A model generated the notes under the pieces. The model searched no databases and was not told where the DNA came from. It saw nothing but the letters and a program-made list of their open reading frames with translations. A stretch of 64,000 nucleotides of DNA. Origin: Areca catechu. Lineage: Eukaryota; Streptophyta; Magnoliopsida; Arecales; Arecaceae. The position numbers and the translations under genes are program-made. The stretch lies in assembly GCA_021397845.1 (NCBI GenBank), contig CM038052.1, forward strand, positions 141,737,854 to 141,801,853. Direction: 5' to 3'. Below, piece after piece: positions 40,861-52,859 of this stretch (the stretch's first letter is position 1; the number at the start of each line of letters is the position of its first letter).

Positions 40861-42210
40861 AAGAAGATGGTTTGGATGATGATGCAAGAATTCTAAACAA
40901 AAAAAAAGAAGATCGCATGATAAAGGATTCATCCCCTAGAAAGAATGATCAAAATTCAAAGGAGGATGATGAAAGTATAAAATATCAATAAAAGCAAGAT
41001 GGACTATCCATAGAATAGATGAATGCTCATGGTCATCCAAAAGATCTTATTATTGGTGAACCACCCCAAGGGATAAGAATTTGATCATCCTTAAAAGATT
41101 CTTATAATTACTTAGCTTTTGTATCATAAATAGAATCTAAATCTATAGAAGAAGTTGAAAATGATTGTAAATAGATCAATGATATACATAAAGAACTTAA
41201 CTAATTTTTAAGAAATAAAGTATGGACCCTTAGACAAAAATCTATAGATCATCCTATCATTGGAACTAAATGGATTTTCAGAAATAAATTAAATAAAAAT
41301 GGTATTATTGTAAGAAATAAAGCTAGATTAGTTATAAAAGGATATAGTTAAAAAGAAGGTATTGACTTTGATAAAACTTTTACACTAATAGCTAGATTAG
41401 AAGCTATTAGGTTATTACTTGCTTTTGCATGTTTTATGGATTTCAAGCTTTACCAAATGGATATCAAAAGTATATTTTTAAATGATTTTATTTTTGAAGA
41501 GCTGTATATTAAACAACCACTTGGATTTGAAAATAATGATTTTCCAAACCATGTTTACAAATTACATAAGGAATTATATGATTTGAAACAAGTTCCTCAT
41601 ACACGGTATGAATGTTTAAGCAAATTCTTACTTGAAAATATTTCATTGAAGGAAATATAGACACCGCCTTATTTTTAAAAAGGAAAGATAATGATTTGCT
41701 AGTTGTTCAAATTTATATAGATGATATTATCTTTGATTCTATTAATGAACTTTTTTGTCAAGAGTTTACCAAATTAATACAAAAAAAATTTGAAATAAGC
41801 ATAATAGGAGAACTTAATTTTTTTCTTAAACTTCAAATAAAGCAAACAAACGAGAAAATCTTTATCAACCAAATAAAGTACACAAATATATTGCAATCAA
41901 AAGTTGTTGTATTCAAAGTTTATTAATTAAACAACAACTTAAAGATTTTGGCATCAAACTAAATAACATTCCCATAATATGTGATAATACTAGTATAATA
42001 AATTTATCTAAAAATATAATTTAATGTTCAAGAACTAAGCATATTAAAATAAGATATCATTTTATTAAAAAATATGTTCAAAATGAAAATGTGATGCTTG
42101 ATTTTGTTAGTACTGATAGGCAATTAGCCAATATTTTTATCAAGCCACTAAGTGAGGATAGGTTTAGCATGATTATAAGAGAATTAGGTGTCTATGACCC
42201 ATTTGATTAA
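40861..42210 (+). pseudogene. pol: C4 RT with internal deletion into RNase H
   Basis: RT motifs: WIFRNKLNKNG near 41273, RLEAIRLLLAFACFMDFKLY, MDIKSIFLND, ELYIKQPLGFEN, HKELYDLKQVP, catalytic YIDD at 41714-41725 and LQIKQTNEKIFINQIKYTN to about 41888. The next readable sequence is the RNase H C-terminus (IKQQLKDFGIKLN, CDNTS), so about 460 bp present in C2 (RT end and the first RNase H Asp) are deleted at about 41890-41930. It ends VYDPFD with a stop at 42208-42210. Confidence 0.85.
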
Positions 42211-42580
42211 ATCTTTTCTTCTTTTCTTGGAGTCAATTACCATTATCTAATAGGAATCCTATCTAGTTGAAAAGTTTCTCCTTAGAATTCTTGAAACTCT
42301 TTTTGAAACCTCCTAGAACTTGTTTTTACTATTTTCTGAATAGTGTATCTGAATCTACTCGAACTAAGTCAACTCAAACAAAAATTAGAGTTGACTCGAG
42401 GATGAAATTTTTTGTTGCAAACTAGGACCTGTGACCCTACCAAAAGCCCTAATAGTCATTTCCTTCCTATTCATGCTTTAGGAATAGTGAATCTCACATC
42501 CTATCCCTCCCTCTATCCTAATTTGATTGATTTGCTCCTTTTTCCCTCTATTTCTCCTTGAATCTTTGTCATTTCCATGA
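42211..42580 (+). other. C4 spacer between pol and the third ORF
   Basis: No gene. GAATCTACTCGAA, AAGTCAACTC and GAGTTGACTCGAGG at 42350-42412 are the palindromic motifs also present in this spacer of C2 and C5. Confidence 0.7.
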
Positions 42581-44190
42581 AATATAGGGCCTCAAAAGTA
42601 GCTTGCTCAAAAGTTGAAATGACCATGGTCTAACATGGTCCAAGCAACATGGCAAAGAAGATAAGCTGCTAGGAAAGAAGAAGCTCCTCCAACACATCCT
42701 GAACCCCCTCGATTGAGCACCCTACCCCTACATTGGTTTCTTCACCTACTCATGCCCAAACTAAGAGAATGGTAGGTAGGGAAGTCATCACTAGTAGGTA
42801 CATTAACTTCAAGTTCTTCAATGATAGAGGTTTCCTTTTTGGGCAATGGATCAAAGGTCAAAGATGGGAACAATTTTGTAGATTAAATATCCCAACCTAT
42901 CTTAGATTGGTTAGAGAATTTTATTAAACTTGAGAAAGATTTCAAGTGGGATCACCTCTACCATCAAAGGTGTTGAGACTACTTTGATAGACTTAACTTT
43001 AGGTTAGATCATTAGAGACTCCTCCCAGGGCATCATACCTAAGAGACTTACTAAGAGGAAGACTGATCTGAGGTGTGTTTTGAACAGGGATGATGCAGAT
43101 CAGATTGTAGACCTGATAGCTAGCATCCTGTCTATCAACATGAGACTACTTCATCACATTATAGGTAGGATCTTTATCCCCAAGACTAGCAGATTTGACT
43201 TTGTATCTAAGAGGGAGTTGGCACTAATGTATCATTTGATTTAGGGTATGTCCATGAACTTGCCAAGTTTGATGCTGGTGCTGATGAGAGGCAGCAAAGA
43301 AGGTGAAGGTTTGTCTAAATTACAAAATGGTCCTGACTCAAGTATTTAAGGCATTTAGTGTATTTCTTGAGAGGGAGTCTCTTAAAAAATTACTGAGTCA
43401 TGATGACTACTACGATCGGATGCTCAATAGGATGGGATATTGGAAGGTAATTGGTCATTGAGTTCATAAAGTATCAGGATAGGAGCATCAAGCAAATCCA
43501 CCAATATCCCCTACTCATAGAGTTTAGCCATCTTTCCCACTAGCTAGAGCATCACCAGCACCTCCTCCAATTCTAGTATCTTCTCCTAGGACACTCGATG
43601 CTCTTTGATGTTCGAGTAGATTTGATGACCAACTAAACTAGAGAATTACCGAGATGGTGAGCCAGTTTATTAGGACATATTCAAGCCTTGTTTATTAGAG
43701 ATGATGGGCTCCAAGCTAAGATGTGGAGTTATTTTGAGAAGCCTAGAGATTCTACACTAACTATTAAGACTGACAGACTTAGGTAGAGGCTTGATGTTAA
43801 AGTTATGGATATTTATATGGCCATTGCTAGATTGGGCAAATCTTAGCGAGCAGGCATGGGTTCTATCTCTGACACCTTAATCCACATTATTGAGATGTTG
43901 GTCTTGAGAGTGGGACCATCACATCTAGCAACATCACCTACTCCAACTTCTTCAATAGACATAGCAGTATCTAGTAGGCTTACTTCCAGAGCTTCACCCC
44001 CTCGCTCTACCCAATATGTACCCATCTAGCCTGATCCATCCACACCCACTAGGACTAATATTAGATCATATATGAGGCATCCACCTCTTGCTACTGATCT
44101 ATCCATTAGAACTAGGAGTCAGACAGCTCATCCTTCATCCTTTAGAGTTGATTCCTTAACAACTCTAGAGATTCATTCAGACGATTAGTG
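42581..44190 (+). pseudogene. C4 third ORF, broken
   Basis: Homologue of C2 12034-13806. Readable blocks: VGREVITSRYINFKFFND and FGQWIKGQRWEQFCRLNI then PTYLRLVREFY (42733-42927), HHIIGRIFIPKTSRFDFVSK and RELALMYHLI near 43150-43240, MNLPSLMLVLMRGSKEGEG, and a long Pro/Ser-rich tail ending with RTRSQTAHPS-like residues near 44115. The LVREFY block is the hallmark of the plant Transposase_32-type domain. Function unknown; many stops. Confidence 0.7.
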
Positions 44191-44963
44191 CAAGAGTTTT
44201 TGTGACTGCTTAAGATGTCTTTAGGATATATATATATATTGCTTACTTGTGTGTGTAACATTGTTTACTTTTTGTATTTTGGTGTATTGCTTTGGTAATA
44301 TCACTTTTTGTAGGCAGTACATTTATTTTGTAATGCAACACTCTATGCTATTTTATGATATCTTATCACATTTTGTGCCATAATATGATATCCATGATAC
44401 CTATTATTAGCCTTTTAAGATTCTCATAAAACTTTTACAAAGGGGGAGCCCTATCATGAGCCATGATGCTTAAATTTTTTTGGTTGATGACAAAATAGGG
44501 GAGAAAAGTATATAAATTTAAAATGCAAATGATATAGAAATGGATATAGAAATGCAAATGATATAGAATCCTAAGAATCCTAAAGATGAAACACTGTGAT
44601 ACTCAATACTAGCTTTATTACTCGATACTACTATGAAACTCTATAACTAGCTCTGATACTCGATACTATATTACTTTGATACTATGAGACTCAAAAAAAT
44701 ATGCTCTAAAATTTCTTTGATAATATAATATACTATGATACAAAATATATAAATATATTATGACATTAAAATTCCTTGAGATTTGCTTTGATAGCCCTAA
44801 TATGCTCTAATGGCAAAGAAATGTACTCTATAAAAAGAAATGATATCATAGCATCTTGCAATGTTAATGCTTCTAAAAATACTCTAAGTTTTTTAACTGA
44901 ATCATGCCAATTTCTTATCTTGATATTATTTGCTTATATACCCAAAGTTTTGTCATCACCATT
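44191..44963 (+). other. C4 region before the 3' LTR
   Basis: AT-rich and non-coding. At about 44585-44700 it has several ACTCGATACTA-type short repeats (GATACTCAATACTAGC, ACTCGATACTACT, GATACTCGATACTAT). Confidence 0.6.
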
Positions 44964-44977
44964 AAAAAAGGAGAGAT
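44964..44977 (+). promoter_or_regulatory. Polypurine tract of C4
   Basis: AAAAAAGGAGAGAT directly before the LTR, equivalent to 14300-14314 in C2. Confidence 0.82.
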
Positions 44978-46355
44978 TGTTGGCTCCAAGAATTATTTTG
45001 ATAAATAATAAAATATTTGAGTATATAATATGACTAATAATTTGAATAAGTTCATGTTTTAGAAAATGTTAACATACTAAAAGAAAAAATTATGTTTGAT
45101 AAAATCTAGATATGAAAAACATGTTTTTTAAGCACTCAATAGAAAGAAAAGTCAATGAATTTCAAGCAAAACCATGTCTTAGGGAGAGAAATCAAGAAAT
45201 CCTACAAAAACCTTAAAAATAGAATTTTGGCATGTAAAAGTTTTAACCGACATGCAACCAAGCCGACTCGGATGGAAACTAAGTTGACCCAATAGGAGCT
45301 AAAAATATAGAAGACTGTGTTTCAGAGGTTTAAAATCAAGTCAACTCCAATGGCAACCGAGCCAACTCGGATGGAAACTAAGTTGATCCCAATTATCCGA
45401 GTTGACCCAATAGTATTCTACAAAAGAGTAGTTTTTAATAAATTAACAACCGAGTCAATCTCAATAATTCAAGTCAACTCACTAGTGAAAAGCAGAAAGA
45501 TGAATTTTGATGAGCTAAAGTTGAGTCTACTCCTCTTTGGATCGAGCCAACTCAGATGGTATCTAAGTCGACTTGAGTAATATCTAAATTAACTCAAGGA
45601 CTGCTAACAACCTAATGGCTAGTTCTGCAAAAAAGTACAGAACTGGCTAGATTTGAATCTAATAGCATATTTCACTTCCAATGTCTAGAAACGATCATTT
45701 TGATTCTAGAGACATGTTAAAAGCTCATCAAACTCATTGAAGAATAAGGAGAATAAAGAATATTCTAAGAGAAATCAAGAAAAAGTTAAGAATAAATAAA
45801 AAAGGTAAGAAGCATTGATTTGAGAGCTATTACTTTCCAACTACCTGAAAAAATTTTCAATCATTGGCTTTCTAGCAAGGAGACAAGCTTGAAGATTCTA
45901 ATAGATTTATAAGATTCTATTTTTAGTACATTATTATTTTATTTTTGCTCATTTCAAGGAGCTTTATATTTAAACTCTTTGTTCTTTTTTTTGTAACTAA
46001 CTTTAATTAAGGATTGAAGTTAGGTTCTTAGCCAAGGTTTGATTATAAGAGTTTTGGATTGTGAGCTTGAAAAATAATTTGGTTATAATCTTAGAGAGAT
46101 TATAATAGAAATTTTCAAGGAAAGGCTTGAGAGAATGGATGTAAGTGTTAGGAATATCGAATCACTATAAAATTTGTATATTTGTGAGTGCCTTCTTATC
46201 TTATTACTTTTACTTTCAGTATTTCATTCTAGAGTAGTCTAAGTACATATTTCTACTCATCATCACTTCACAAAATTTAAAAGTAGTACATATTTGAATT
46301 GAGATTTTATAAAATCCCAATTTACCCCCCCTCATGGTTGTCTAGCTTAGCAACA
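44978..46355 (+). repeat. 3' LTR of C4
   Basis: 1378 bp from TGTTGGCTCCAAG to TTAGCAACA. Palindrome array at about 45255-45600 (AAGCCGACTCGG, GAGCCAACTCGG, AAGTCGACTTGAG and others); TATA context at 46159-46172. This uninterrupted copy is the reference that reveals the inversion in the 5' LTR. Confidence 0.92.
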
Positions 46356-46360
46356 CTTTC
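46356..46360. repeat. Target-site duplication of C4, right copy (CTTTC)
   Basis: Matches 36594-36598. Confidence 0.9.
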
Positions 46361-46760
46361 TCTAGTCGATTAGGCCTCCTAGAGGAAACCCTAGAGAAAA
46401 TTCCTTCTGTGAATGATCAATTGGCATTGAAAATCCCTTCATTCCCTTTCCCCTGCCCCTTCGATGAGGGGCCCAACAAAACCCCCACAGCACTCTTCCC
46501 TTTATTGGTCATATTTTATAAAAACTAGAAAGAGTTTGAATAATAAAAAAATTAGAAAATTATAATAATAAAAAATATAAATTCTTAAGATAATTTTAAA
46601 TTTATTTTAAAGAAGTATAGGAGTAGTAAAAAATAATAACAATAATAGCATAAAACATCACGGCTTGCAATAATATATCTATACAATGCATTAAAGTGCA
46701 ACCAAGAGACTCTCCAAGCACCACATGGACTTTCTCCATTAGTATCACATCAGCTCCATG
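46361..46760. other. LINE 5' remnant and AT-rich DNA
   Basis: 46361-46500 must have been continuous with 36593 before C4 inserted, so it is the 5' leader of the LINE (minus strand); no ORF is seen. 46500-46700 is A/T-rich simple sequence, and nothing else is assigned. Confidence 0.5.
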
Positions 46761-47439
46761 TCAGTTTTATGTTAGTCCATGTTAGCTAGGGTGTTCTTGA
46801 TCAGATGGTTAGGAAACCTATTGCTAGATGGAAAATAGGGAGGGGAAAAAGAAAAAAAGGGAAGTGTTGATGCTGCTTTCTGCCTAAGTGCCAAAGGTTG
46901 CTAGAGGAGAGGTACTAGTAGGTTGTACCTACAAGAAAATCTTGGCCGAAGATTGCTCTAGTGAAGACCCTCTGATGATCAAGTCAAGTGATAGGCAATA
47001 GGATAAAGAAAATAAAGTGGAGAGGGAAGAGAGAGTGCTAGTGTGTCACGTACCTTGGGAGCTCCCAGGGAGCAGCAAGGGCATTTTTGGAATGCAGAAA
47101 CCCTCAACAAGTTTGGTGAGAAGTGACAAGGTCATAGGTCTTGTTAGAAGATCTATCAGTAGATCATTCTATTTACCTAGAATGTTTGTCTCTCATTAAT
47201 TAAAACCTTGTCTTTTATGTGCTACCAGTCATACTCTTTAATGATGATGTCAACCATGCAAGGGGCTGGTCATGCTTATTTTAATTATAAGGATTTATCA
47301 AAGATTATGGGATATGACCTCCTGATCATTTTATTAAGTATATAGGAACGAGCACTAGTTGATTCCTCCTTAGATTACCTGAAAGTATGCTGCTATAGGA
47401 TTTTAACTTCTCCTGGGTGCAAGGGTCCTAGGTCGAACC

Positions 47440-47720
47440 TAGTCCTCTTACCAAGGTTGAGAGTCAATTAGGGTCAAGGGTCTCAAGGTGTTATACTAGT
47501 GCACCCAAGGGTAGCCGAAGCTTAACTACTAAGGACGAGGTGAACCTTCACCAAGGCCAAAGGTCAACTAAGCCAAGAGCCTCAAGGTGCTATCTTGATC
47601 TATCCAAAGGGGACTGAACCTTGGATGTCAGAGGGATAGTGGTCCTTTATCAAGATTGAAGGTCAATCAGACTGAAAGGACTCAATGGCACAGCTCCATC
47701 TTGATTGAGGGATAGTCTAC
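47440..47720. repeat. ~100-bp tandem repeat in the G3 LTR region
   Basis: About 2.7 units starting ACCAAGGTTGAGAGTCAATT (47441), ACCAAGGCCAAAGGTCAACT (47541) and ATCAAGATTGAAGGTCAATC (47639), each followed by an AAGGG/AGAG(C/T)CTCAAGG block. Confidence 0.8.
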
Positions 47721-47725
47721 CGAGA

Positions 47726-48230
47726 GTGCTAAAGATGGACCTTAAATGCTGAACCTTCGACATGCACCTCTTCCATGTAAAGACTACCAATAGATGATGC
47801 AAGGGCTGAAGCCTTATCCATCAAAGGTCCCATGCCTGCCTTACAATCTGAAGAACTATTATATATAGAGACACGGCATGTAACTAGTGTTGTTCCATCA
47901 AGAAACTCAAAAGGCAACTCTGCTAACACTTTCCCATCATAGCAACAATTTGTATATTGTTTAGGAATGGAAAAAGGAAAGGACAATCTTGGAAAAGATA
48001 AAGTATATATTTCTCTATCTTTATCTAAATTCCAAGAAATGTTGGTCTAAATAGTGCATATACTGCTACAAATGTAGCTAGTGTAGGACCACCAATTAGG
48101 GAAGCCACATAATGCATCTATAACCATTTCACATTGTAAACCTTAATAAGATACAATCTCTGTGGCCAAGGATCAACCATGGTCTTGAAGGCTAATAACA
48201 ATGTCCAATTTTAGAGGCTCCTACCCATCA
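47726..48230 (-). pseudogene. Unrecognised coding-like fragment within gypsy LTR sequence
   Basis: I do not recognise this. On the minus strand 47729-47986 is open for 85 aa (CYDGKVLAELPFEFLDGTTL, VSIYNSSSDCKAGMG), with mixed composition unlike the gag, pol or coiled-coil ORFs around it. Upstream, to about 48230, another frame reads LLLAFKTMVDPWPQRLYLIK and GGPTLATFVAVYALF. Together they look like decayed exons of one protein. No retroelement motif is present. It may be a host gene fragment picked up by the element, or chance. Confidence 0.35.
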
Positions 48231-48700
48231 AAATATCTCTCACGGACCATGTCATAGATATTTGGTCGATGCTTTATTTGAGCAAATGCTTTACATATAG
48301 GCATTCTGAGGGTGAAGGGCCTAATGCTGAGAATTGGGGAGGTTGAGGAGGACCTGAATGCATCCTTGCCTCATCCAGGAGATGGAGGGTGACCTCTTAT
48401 GCTGACATCCAATCCAGTGATTCTTGAAGTACCTTGAGTGGGGGTGTTAGCCCCCACATCATTTGCCCCCCACTCCTTAGCTTGAGTGTGAAGAATTTTG
48501 GACTGATGAGTAGACTTTACTGCATGCCCGAGGGATCCTGAGTTTAGGCAGAAGTTACTATGTCTTTAAGAGGTGTGAAATGGACTAAGAGATGAAAGGG
48601 TACCATGTAGCACATTTATGATGCTCTTCGAGATAAAAGGAGAATTCATGACTAGCCCCTTCTTTAAATATGGAACTTAAGGCACTCCTTTTTGGCACTA

Positions 48701-50283
48701 TTTAGCTTTGGTGGGAGAGAGTTCATGCCACTTGGGGCAATTTCTAGTGACCAAGATGATTTCTGGTGAGTTTTCGGTGGGTTCCTAGTATCGAAGTTCA
48801 TATTCAAATGGATCTAATGAATTGAGGGAGTTTCAGAGGGCTGCCAAGAAGCTTCGAAGATTAGGTATCCCTGAGTTAATACTCAATCAACTTCCAGATT
48901 GCTATTAAAGCAAGGAGAATCTAAGATATATACTTCAAGGTTGTCTGTTACAAGTTGTGTTGAGGTCCCAAATTAGCTAAGGATTTAGTGTAGTCCCTTC
49001 TCTTGCCTACTGACACTTTGAAAATGCAAGAGGTTGGCCCCGAATCTTACAAGTGCAGGACCTTCAAATTGGTCATTCAGGTATAATAGTGCATTTCTTT
49101 TAAATATCTTGCCTTAGTGCCCTATTGATAGTGATTGGTCATAGTTGAAGTGACGTCTCAATTTCTTCAAAAAGTTAGCCAAGGCAGTAGAGAAAAAGGT
49201 AGCAGTGATGGAAGAGAAGAGCACTTCCATCAAAAAGCTAATTTGTGAGGCCCGGGAATAGGCATTTGAAGCAGAACAGGAGTTCCAACAAATGAAGAGG
49301 CATTGGGATACTGTAGTTGAAGAGGTTATTTGCTTAGACAAAAAGCTCAAAGAGATCGTGGAATGGCTTGCATCAATACATAAGTGAACAACCAAAGCTC
49401 GCCAATAAGAGGCCTGGGTCACCAAAGAAGCAAAAGTAGAGATTATCGTCAGGGCCAACTATCCAAGTTACTATGATGCCGAAGCTGAAGAAGGTCCAGT
49501 TCAACACTTGCTAGTGCCCATCTATCAACGCTACCCCCAAGGATGAAGTTGCCTTCAAAACTGAGGGGATAGTCATCGCTATGCCCTTAGATGCACCACT
49601 GGGCATTGCTACTACAAGGCAGCCACCAACACCTATCCCATGGATCGGGGCTTCATCTTCTACGATGGGGGCTTCCTCGCTATTCAAAACTATCTCCAAG
49701 TAATCACCATTGAATGCTTCAAATTAGTTCAATTTCTTTTGGTAGTTTCATTGTTGCTTTTTTCTTTGCAGATGGCCCACTACATCAATGATTACTTTGA
49801 GCTATGGTGCCATACTGGAGAGCTAGAGAAGAAAGCGATGGTGCTTCAGGCCTAACTTAGCACCATCGATGTTGCCAAGTCCTCCACTGAGGTCAAGGTT
49901 GATCATCTAAATCAAGTGCTCACCTCAAAGAAAGAAAAGTGGCTGCAAGTGAAGGAGAAAGGGAAGGAATTGAGTGGTGCACTTACTGATATACACCCCA
50001 AATTATCTAAGGCTAATGAGGTGTAGGTGGCAACAGTGACACAGGAAGGCATGGTGGCTTACAAGGATACCAAAGAATGCCATAATGATCGAATGCAGTA
50101 CACTGTCATGATCTACCTTGTTGACAAAAATGAGGTTCAGTCCAAAGTGGTGATCTACTTCCTAGGCCTCAATCTAATATTCATCAATTTGGAATTAGAG
50201 GAATCGGATGATGAGTCCACTCCTAGGTTTGAAGATGCCACTAGTCTTTTGGGCGATGCAGATCCTCCTCCATTGACTACCTG
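48701..50283 (+). pseudogene. Gypsy G3 accessory ORF (coiled coil, acidic end), antisense
   Basis: Plus-coded, thus antisense to the minus-strand G3. Exon pieces: about 49145-49390, a coiled coil (FFKKLAKAVEKKVAVMEEKS, then EQEFQQMKRHWDTVVEEVIC); after a likely intron ending TTCTTTGCAG|ATG at 49770, MAHYINDYFELW and ELEKKAMVLQA, then KVDHLNQVLTSKKEKWLQVK; finally 50027-50284 ends FINLELEESDDESTPRFED and a stop at 50282-50284. Acidic C-terminus and coiled coil match the other accessory ORFs. The N-terminal Transposase_28-like domain is not recognisable upstream. Confidence 0.65.
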
Positions 50284-50284
50284 A

Positions 50285-50800
50285 GATAGTTTATTTTTTT
50301 TTGCCTTTTATAAATAGTTTCAGTTTGCTTTCATGTGGACCAATTTTTTAATGGCCTTTGACCTTAGTTTTTAGAATATCAATAAAATCTTTTTTCATCT
50401 TATAATTGAATGTTCATTTTCATTGCACATCACTTTCCATGTTCCACCATGATTCGAGATTGTATGCCTACGGTGTCGTCAGTGGCATTGTATAAGCGGC
50501 TGCTCCCAAAGGTAGATGCCACGATGGCTTAGCACCTTCTTGACTAGTAGGCTTTAGCGAATCGAGAGACCGTAGATAGCAGGTAGCTTCAAGGGTCTTC
50601 ATCGATAATCTATTTGACCCTCTATTTTTTAAGTAAGGATAAGGGACCTATTAGTTAGCCCTCAATATTCAGATGGTGCTTCCTTGGAACAATTACACAC
50701 CACTCAGGAGAGGATTCCTGAAGCTAATTATTTACTAGAGATTAAAGATATAGCAAGCACTCCTAGTGTTTTCAAGCCACAACTGATGCTAGGCCACCAA
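50285..50800. other. Non-coding stretch between G3 accessory ORF and tandem repeats
   Basis: AATAAAATC at about 50380 could be a poly(A) signal for the accessory ORF. Otherwise no feature seen. Confidence 0.4.
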
Positions 50801-51430
50801 AATTTTTAGGATCAATTTAAGATCATTAGATTAAATGCTAATCTTAAGAACCTTCTATCGATCATTGATGGGTCTTTGAGGCTTGGGGTAATCGAAGGCC
50901 ATTTTGATGTCAAGGGTGATCAAAGGTTGTTAAATTAAATACAGATCAAATGCACCTTCTATGGGCCAATCAATGGCCGTTGAATTAAAGACTGATCAAA
51001 GGTACCTTCTATGAGACATTGATAGGCCTTTGAAGCTCAGGCGGATCAAAGGCTATTTTGGAGCCAAGGCCAATCAAAGGCTATTAAATTAAATGCTGAT
51101 CAAAGGTGCCTTCTATAAACTATTAATAGGCCATTGAGGCTTAGCCTGATCAAAGATTGTTGAATTAAACATCGATCAAAGGTACCTTCTATGGGTACTA
51201 TTGATAACCTATTAAGGCTTGGGCTAATCATTTTAGAGCTAGGCCGATCAAAGGCTATTGAATTAAATGATAATCAAAGGTGCCTCCTACGAGCCATTGG
51301 TAGGTCATTAAGGCTCAAGCCGATCAAAGACCATTTTGGAGTCATGGCCAATTAAAGGCCATTGAATTAAATGTTGATCAAAGGAACCTTTTACTGGCCA
51401 TTAGTAGGTCTTTGAAGCTTAAGCCGATCA
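50800..51430. repeat. Tandem/mosaic repeat of G3
   Basis: At least six returns of GAATTAAAT(G)-(N)TGATCAAAGG(T/G) with (C/A)CCTTCTATG and a (G/T)AGGCC(T/A)TTGA(G)GCT block. Spacing varies, roughly 60-145 bp, because subunits are deleted or duplicated. It occupies the slot between pol and accessory ORF like 28667-29045 in G2, but on the minus strand and with unrelated sequence. Confidence 0.82.
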
Positions 51431-52850
51431 TGATGCGGGATGATTCTAAGATTGCTAAATATGCAAGAAAATAGTAAACTAATTTTTTATATTTTTTATA
51501 ATTTTAATTTGAAGGCTAGATTCCCGAAATCAAGTGAAGACTAGCAAGATGAATAGCAATGCAAAGAATCATCATAATCTCAGACATGCTCATGCAAAAT
51601 AATAAAAGTCAGGATTTGAGAATTGAGAAATTCTCATCTTAGGATAGATAACCTTCAATCAAAATAGAAATTAAGAGTGGGAAGGTTTGTATCAGTCAGA
51701 GATTGAAGAACTTGCTGATGAAGGGGTCACACAACTCTCAGATTGAGGCCTGGAAGATGAAGCCTTTGGTTCCCGAATTTGAAGGCGATCTGGACTCGGT
51801 CTGAAGGCAAGAAAAGTCTCCTCTGGGGATGGGAGACACCTCGGGGATCCTACAAAGTGTCAAGGTTAGGTTCGAATCAACAATCAAATGAAATAGACAA
51901 TGTATGAAATAGAAGGGAAAGATTAGGGTTAGGAGTGCTGGCAGATTGGAGAAGGAGGCTCTTGGTAGGGGGCAGCCTTGGGCTTCATCTCAAGGATGAA
52001 GGCTGATATTTGAAGACTTGGAAGGGTGCTTGGGCATGGATGAAAGTTGGAGGTAGAGGTCGGCCAAGTGGAGGAACAAAAGCAAAACAAAAACAACACC
52101 AAAACTCAAGACAATATTTCACCAGAATTTAATTTCATAAGAGTAGGATGATTACAAGAGGAGGAGGGGTGGGGTAATTATAGAGTTCCCATGCCCTCTC
52201 CCAAAGGGATTACAAGTTTTCTCCTAGTTAGAATAGGTTTACACAATTTAAGTGGGAGAAAGATTACAAAATAAACCTAGAACTAGGATTATACAAGTTG
52301 AATAAAATAAAGACTTGATTTCCTCCTTGCACTTGGACTCTTCTTCTTAGCTTGGACTAAGTCAACCTCAAGGATGCCACTCTTGGTGTGTTGGGCTTCA
52401 TGGGGGGCAGCAAGGGCCGGCCAAGGGCTTGGGGTGCATGGGCTTTGGGCCTCCTAGAAGCTGGGGTGCCTAGGCTGGTATATTCCACGCATCAGGCTGG
52501 AATCTTGGTTCTTAAAGGCTTGGGCCTGGCACTTAAGCTTGATTTCTCCTGGGCTGGGCATAGATGGACCTCTGGATTCATGATTTGCCCTGGTCTAGGA
52601 ATATACTATGGCATCTGGAGGGAAGCTAGGTATCTGAAGAGCATCTGGAAGGAATCAGGGCATCTGGAGAGCATTTGGAGGGTATCTAGGGCTATGGGGT
52701 GTCAAACAAGATCCCATAAGCTGATGTGAATGCTTCTGGCTCCTGGGTGAGGCCTGGTGGAACTCTAAAATAGGATAACCTCCTCTCTTGTATAAAAACT
52801 GGACTCTCACTGGACTAATACTAAGTACATGACTCAATGACTGACTAGGG
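51431..52850 (-). mobile_element. Unclassified insert, possibly a lone LTR on the minus strand
   Basis: Separates G3 repeats from G4 integrase. On the minus strand: GGGAACTCTATAATTACCCC near 52170-52190 as TATA, an AAATAAAGACTTG-like AATAAA on the plus strand near 52308, and an end CCCGCATCA at 51431 (TG/CA-type terminus). No ORF with known motifs; 52388-52729 is open for 113 aa on the plus strand but Gly/Trp-rich and without homology that I recognise. No matching target duplication found. Confidence 0.45.
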
Positions 52851-52859
52851 TTGATCCAA

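Larger units (their letters stand above)
36599..46355 (+). mobile_element. Copia C4: complete but rearranged SIRE-type element
   Basis: 9.76 kb with CTTTC target duplication, inserted into the 5' part of the LINE. Order: 5' LTR start, a ~1.0-kb inverted segment, rest of gag, protease, integrase, RT, remnant of RNase H, third ORF, polypurine tract, 3' LTR. Very AT-rich, with stops every few dozen codons, so more decayed than C2 or C5. It is the second of only two elements in the window with both ends and a verified duplication. Confidence 0.92.
46760..48700 (-). repeat. Gypsy G3 LTR region (3' side of a minus-strand element), mosaic
   Basis: CCTCTGATGATCAAGTCAAG near 46970 with GAGAGGGAAGAGAGAGTGCT after it matches the layout of the G2 left LTR (CTCCGATGCCTAAGTCAG, then the GAGATGGCGAGG block). 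CATTTGCCCCCCACTCC near 48465 is the GGGGGGCAAATG motif of Tat LTRs. Position next to a plus-coded accessory ORF fits a 3' LTR on the minus strand. It holds a tandem repeat and a coding-like piece, listed separately. Ends not resolved. Confidence 0.5.

Noticed and set aside
52388..52729. 113-aa plus-strand ORF as a gene
   Set aside because: Gly/Trp-rich, no known motif, inside an LTR-like insert; better explained by GC-rich sequence without stops.
51431..52850. A solo LTR with verified target duplication
   Set aside because: GATCA on the left has no counterpart on the right; only a tentative call is kept.
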